This document shows, one piece after another, positions 13,983 through 14,279 of a stretch of DNA of 14,279 nucleotides; positions within the stretch are counted from its first letter, which is position 1, and the number at the start of each line of letters is the position of its first letter. Under the pieces are notes generated by a model. That model was not told the origin of the DNA. It saw only the letters and a list, made by a program, of their open reading frames with translations, and ran no database searches. This DNA comes from Clostridium sp. CAG:557 (GTDB taxonomy: Bacteria > Bacillota > Clostridia > Oscillospirales > Acutalibacteraceae), in assembly GCA_000435275.1 (NCBI GenBank), contig FR883869.1, positions 130,249 to 144,527 on the forward strand, in the 5' to 3' direction. The position numbers and the translations under genes were made by a program.

Positions 13983-14011
13983 TTGACAAGTTCGTTTTTA
14001 TGTAATATAAT
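13983..14011 (+). promoter_or_regulatory. Consensus promoter of the tRNA genes
   Basis: A perfect TTGACA (13983-13988), a 17-base spacer and a perfect TATAAT (14006-14011). The start is expected near 14018, about 25 bases before tRNA-Met. Confidence 0.92.
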
Positions 14012-14042
14012 GAAATTCATCAATTATTTTGGCGCTTTATAT

Positions 14043-14119
14043 GGCGGTATAGCTCAGTTGGCTAGAGCATTCGGTTCATACCCGGAGTGTCATTGGTTCA
14101 AATCCAATTACCGCTACCA
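14043..14119 (+). tRNA. tRNA-Met (anticodon CAT), elongator
   Basis: A 77-base cloverleaf with encoded CCA. The acceptor GGCGGTA pairs with TACCGCT. The D stem is GCTC/GAGC, the anticodon stem TTCGG/CCGGA around loop TTCATAC, and the T stem ATTGG/CCAAT. It lacks the three G-C pairs in the anticodon stem and the 1-72 mismatch of initiator tRNA. It shows the G1-U72 pair of Firmicutes elongator tRNA-Met and resembles it more than the CAT-bearing tRNA-Ile2. Confidence 0.95.
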
Positions 14120-14144
14120 TCAATGTTACATCTTTATATTATGC

Positions 14145-14231
14145 GCGGATATGGCGGAATTGGCAGACGCGTATGGTTCAGGTCCATATGAAAGTAATTT
14201 CATGCAGGTTCAAGTCCTGTTATCCGCACCA
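14145..14231 (+). tRNA. tRNA-Leu (anticodon CAG)
   Basis: An 87-base class II tRNA with encoded CCA. The acceptor GCGGATA pairs with TATCCGC. The anticodon stem TATGG/CCATA holds loop TTCAGGT. The long variable arm pairs TGAAA with TTTCA, and the T stem is GCAGG/CCTGT. It reads CUG codons and lies 25 bases after tRNA-Met, in the same transcript. Confidence 0.96.
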
Positions 14232-14237
14232 CTGTGG

Positions 14238-14277
14238 GTAGCTATAAGGGACTTGAGAGTTTCTTATAACTACTTTT
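14238..14277 (+). terminator. Terminator of the tRNA operon
   Basis: An 11-base stem with one mismatch, GTAGCTATAAG (14238-14248) and CTTATAACTAC (14263-14273), with a 14-base loop and TTTT at 14274-14277. The window ends two bases later. Confidence 0.75.
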
Positions 14278-14279
14278 AA

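Noticed and set aside
13983..14279. 98-codon plus-strand open frame at the right end
   Set aside because: It runs through the tRNA promoter, tRNA-Met and tRNA-Leu and has no ribosome site; the similarity to annotated proteins in such frames is a known tRNA artefact.

Overview
The window is a low-GC, AT-rich chromosomal segment with strong AGGAGG-type ribosome sites, the standard genetic code and sigma-A-like promoters. Together with the gene content (mraZ, rsmH, ftsL, a PASTA-type penicillin-binding protein, mraY, ftsW, murG, divIB/ftsQ, ftsZ) this points to a Bacillota genome, most likely Clostridia. Any finer placement, such as an Oscillospirales-like gut lineage, is inference.

Left part (1-2895): a leftward radical-SAM gene runs off the window edge. 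It is preceded on the same strand by an XRE-type regulator, and a GC-rich hairpin lies between the two. A histidine-phosphatase gene is divergent from the regulator, and their promoters overlap. An 867-base AT-rich stretch without a convincing gene follows, closed by a strong bidirectional terminator.

Centre (2896-13005): a leftward division and cell wall (dcw) cluster in the order mraZ, rsmH, ftsL, PBP, mraY, ftsW, murG, divIB/ftsQ, ftsZ. It begins at a consensus-like promoter followed by four MraZ-type boxes at exact 10-base spacing, one of them degenerate. Candidate internal promoters precede PBP, mraY and ftsZ. The cluster covers MraZ control, 16S rRNA methylation, the divisome core (FtsL, DivIB, FtsW and PBP), lipid I and lipid II synthesis (MraY, MurG) and the Z-ring. 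The Mur ligases, murB and ftsA often found among these genes are absent here.

Right part (13006-14279): a rightward TtcA-like tRNA thiolation gene, then a perfect-consensus promoter driving elongator tRNA-Met(CAT) and tRNA-Leu(CAG), with a hairpin terminator at the window end.

Several starts are set from ribosome binding sites: XRE at 1207, murG at 6262, mraY at a GTG at 8617, rsmH at 12456 and ttcA at 13242. No mobile element, CRISPR array or rRNA was seen. Nothing here clearly amounts to a new system. The least explained parts are the 2029-2895 gap, the regulator/phosphatase/radical-SAM group, and the nested inverted repeat before ttcA.
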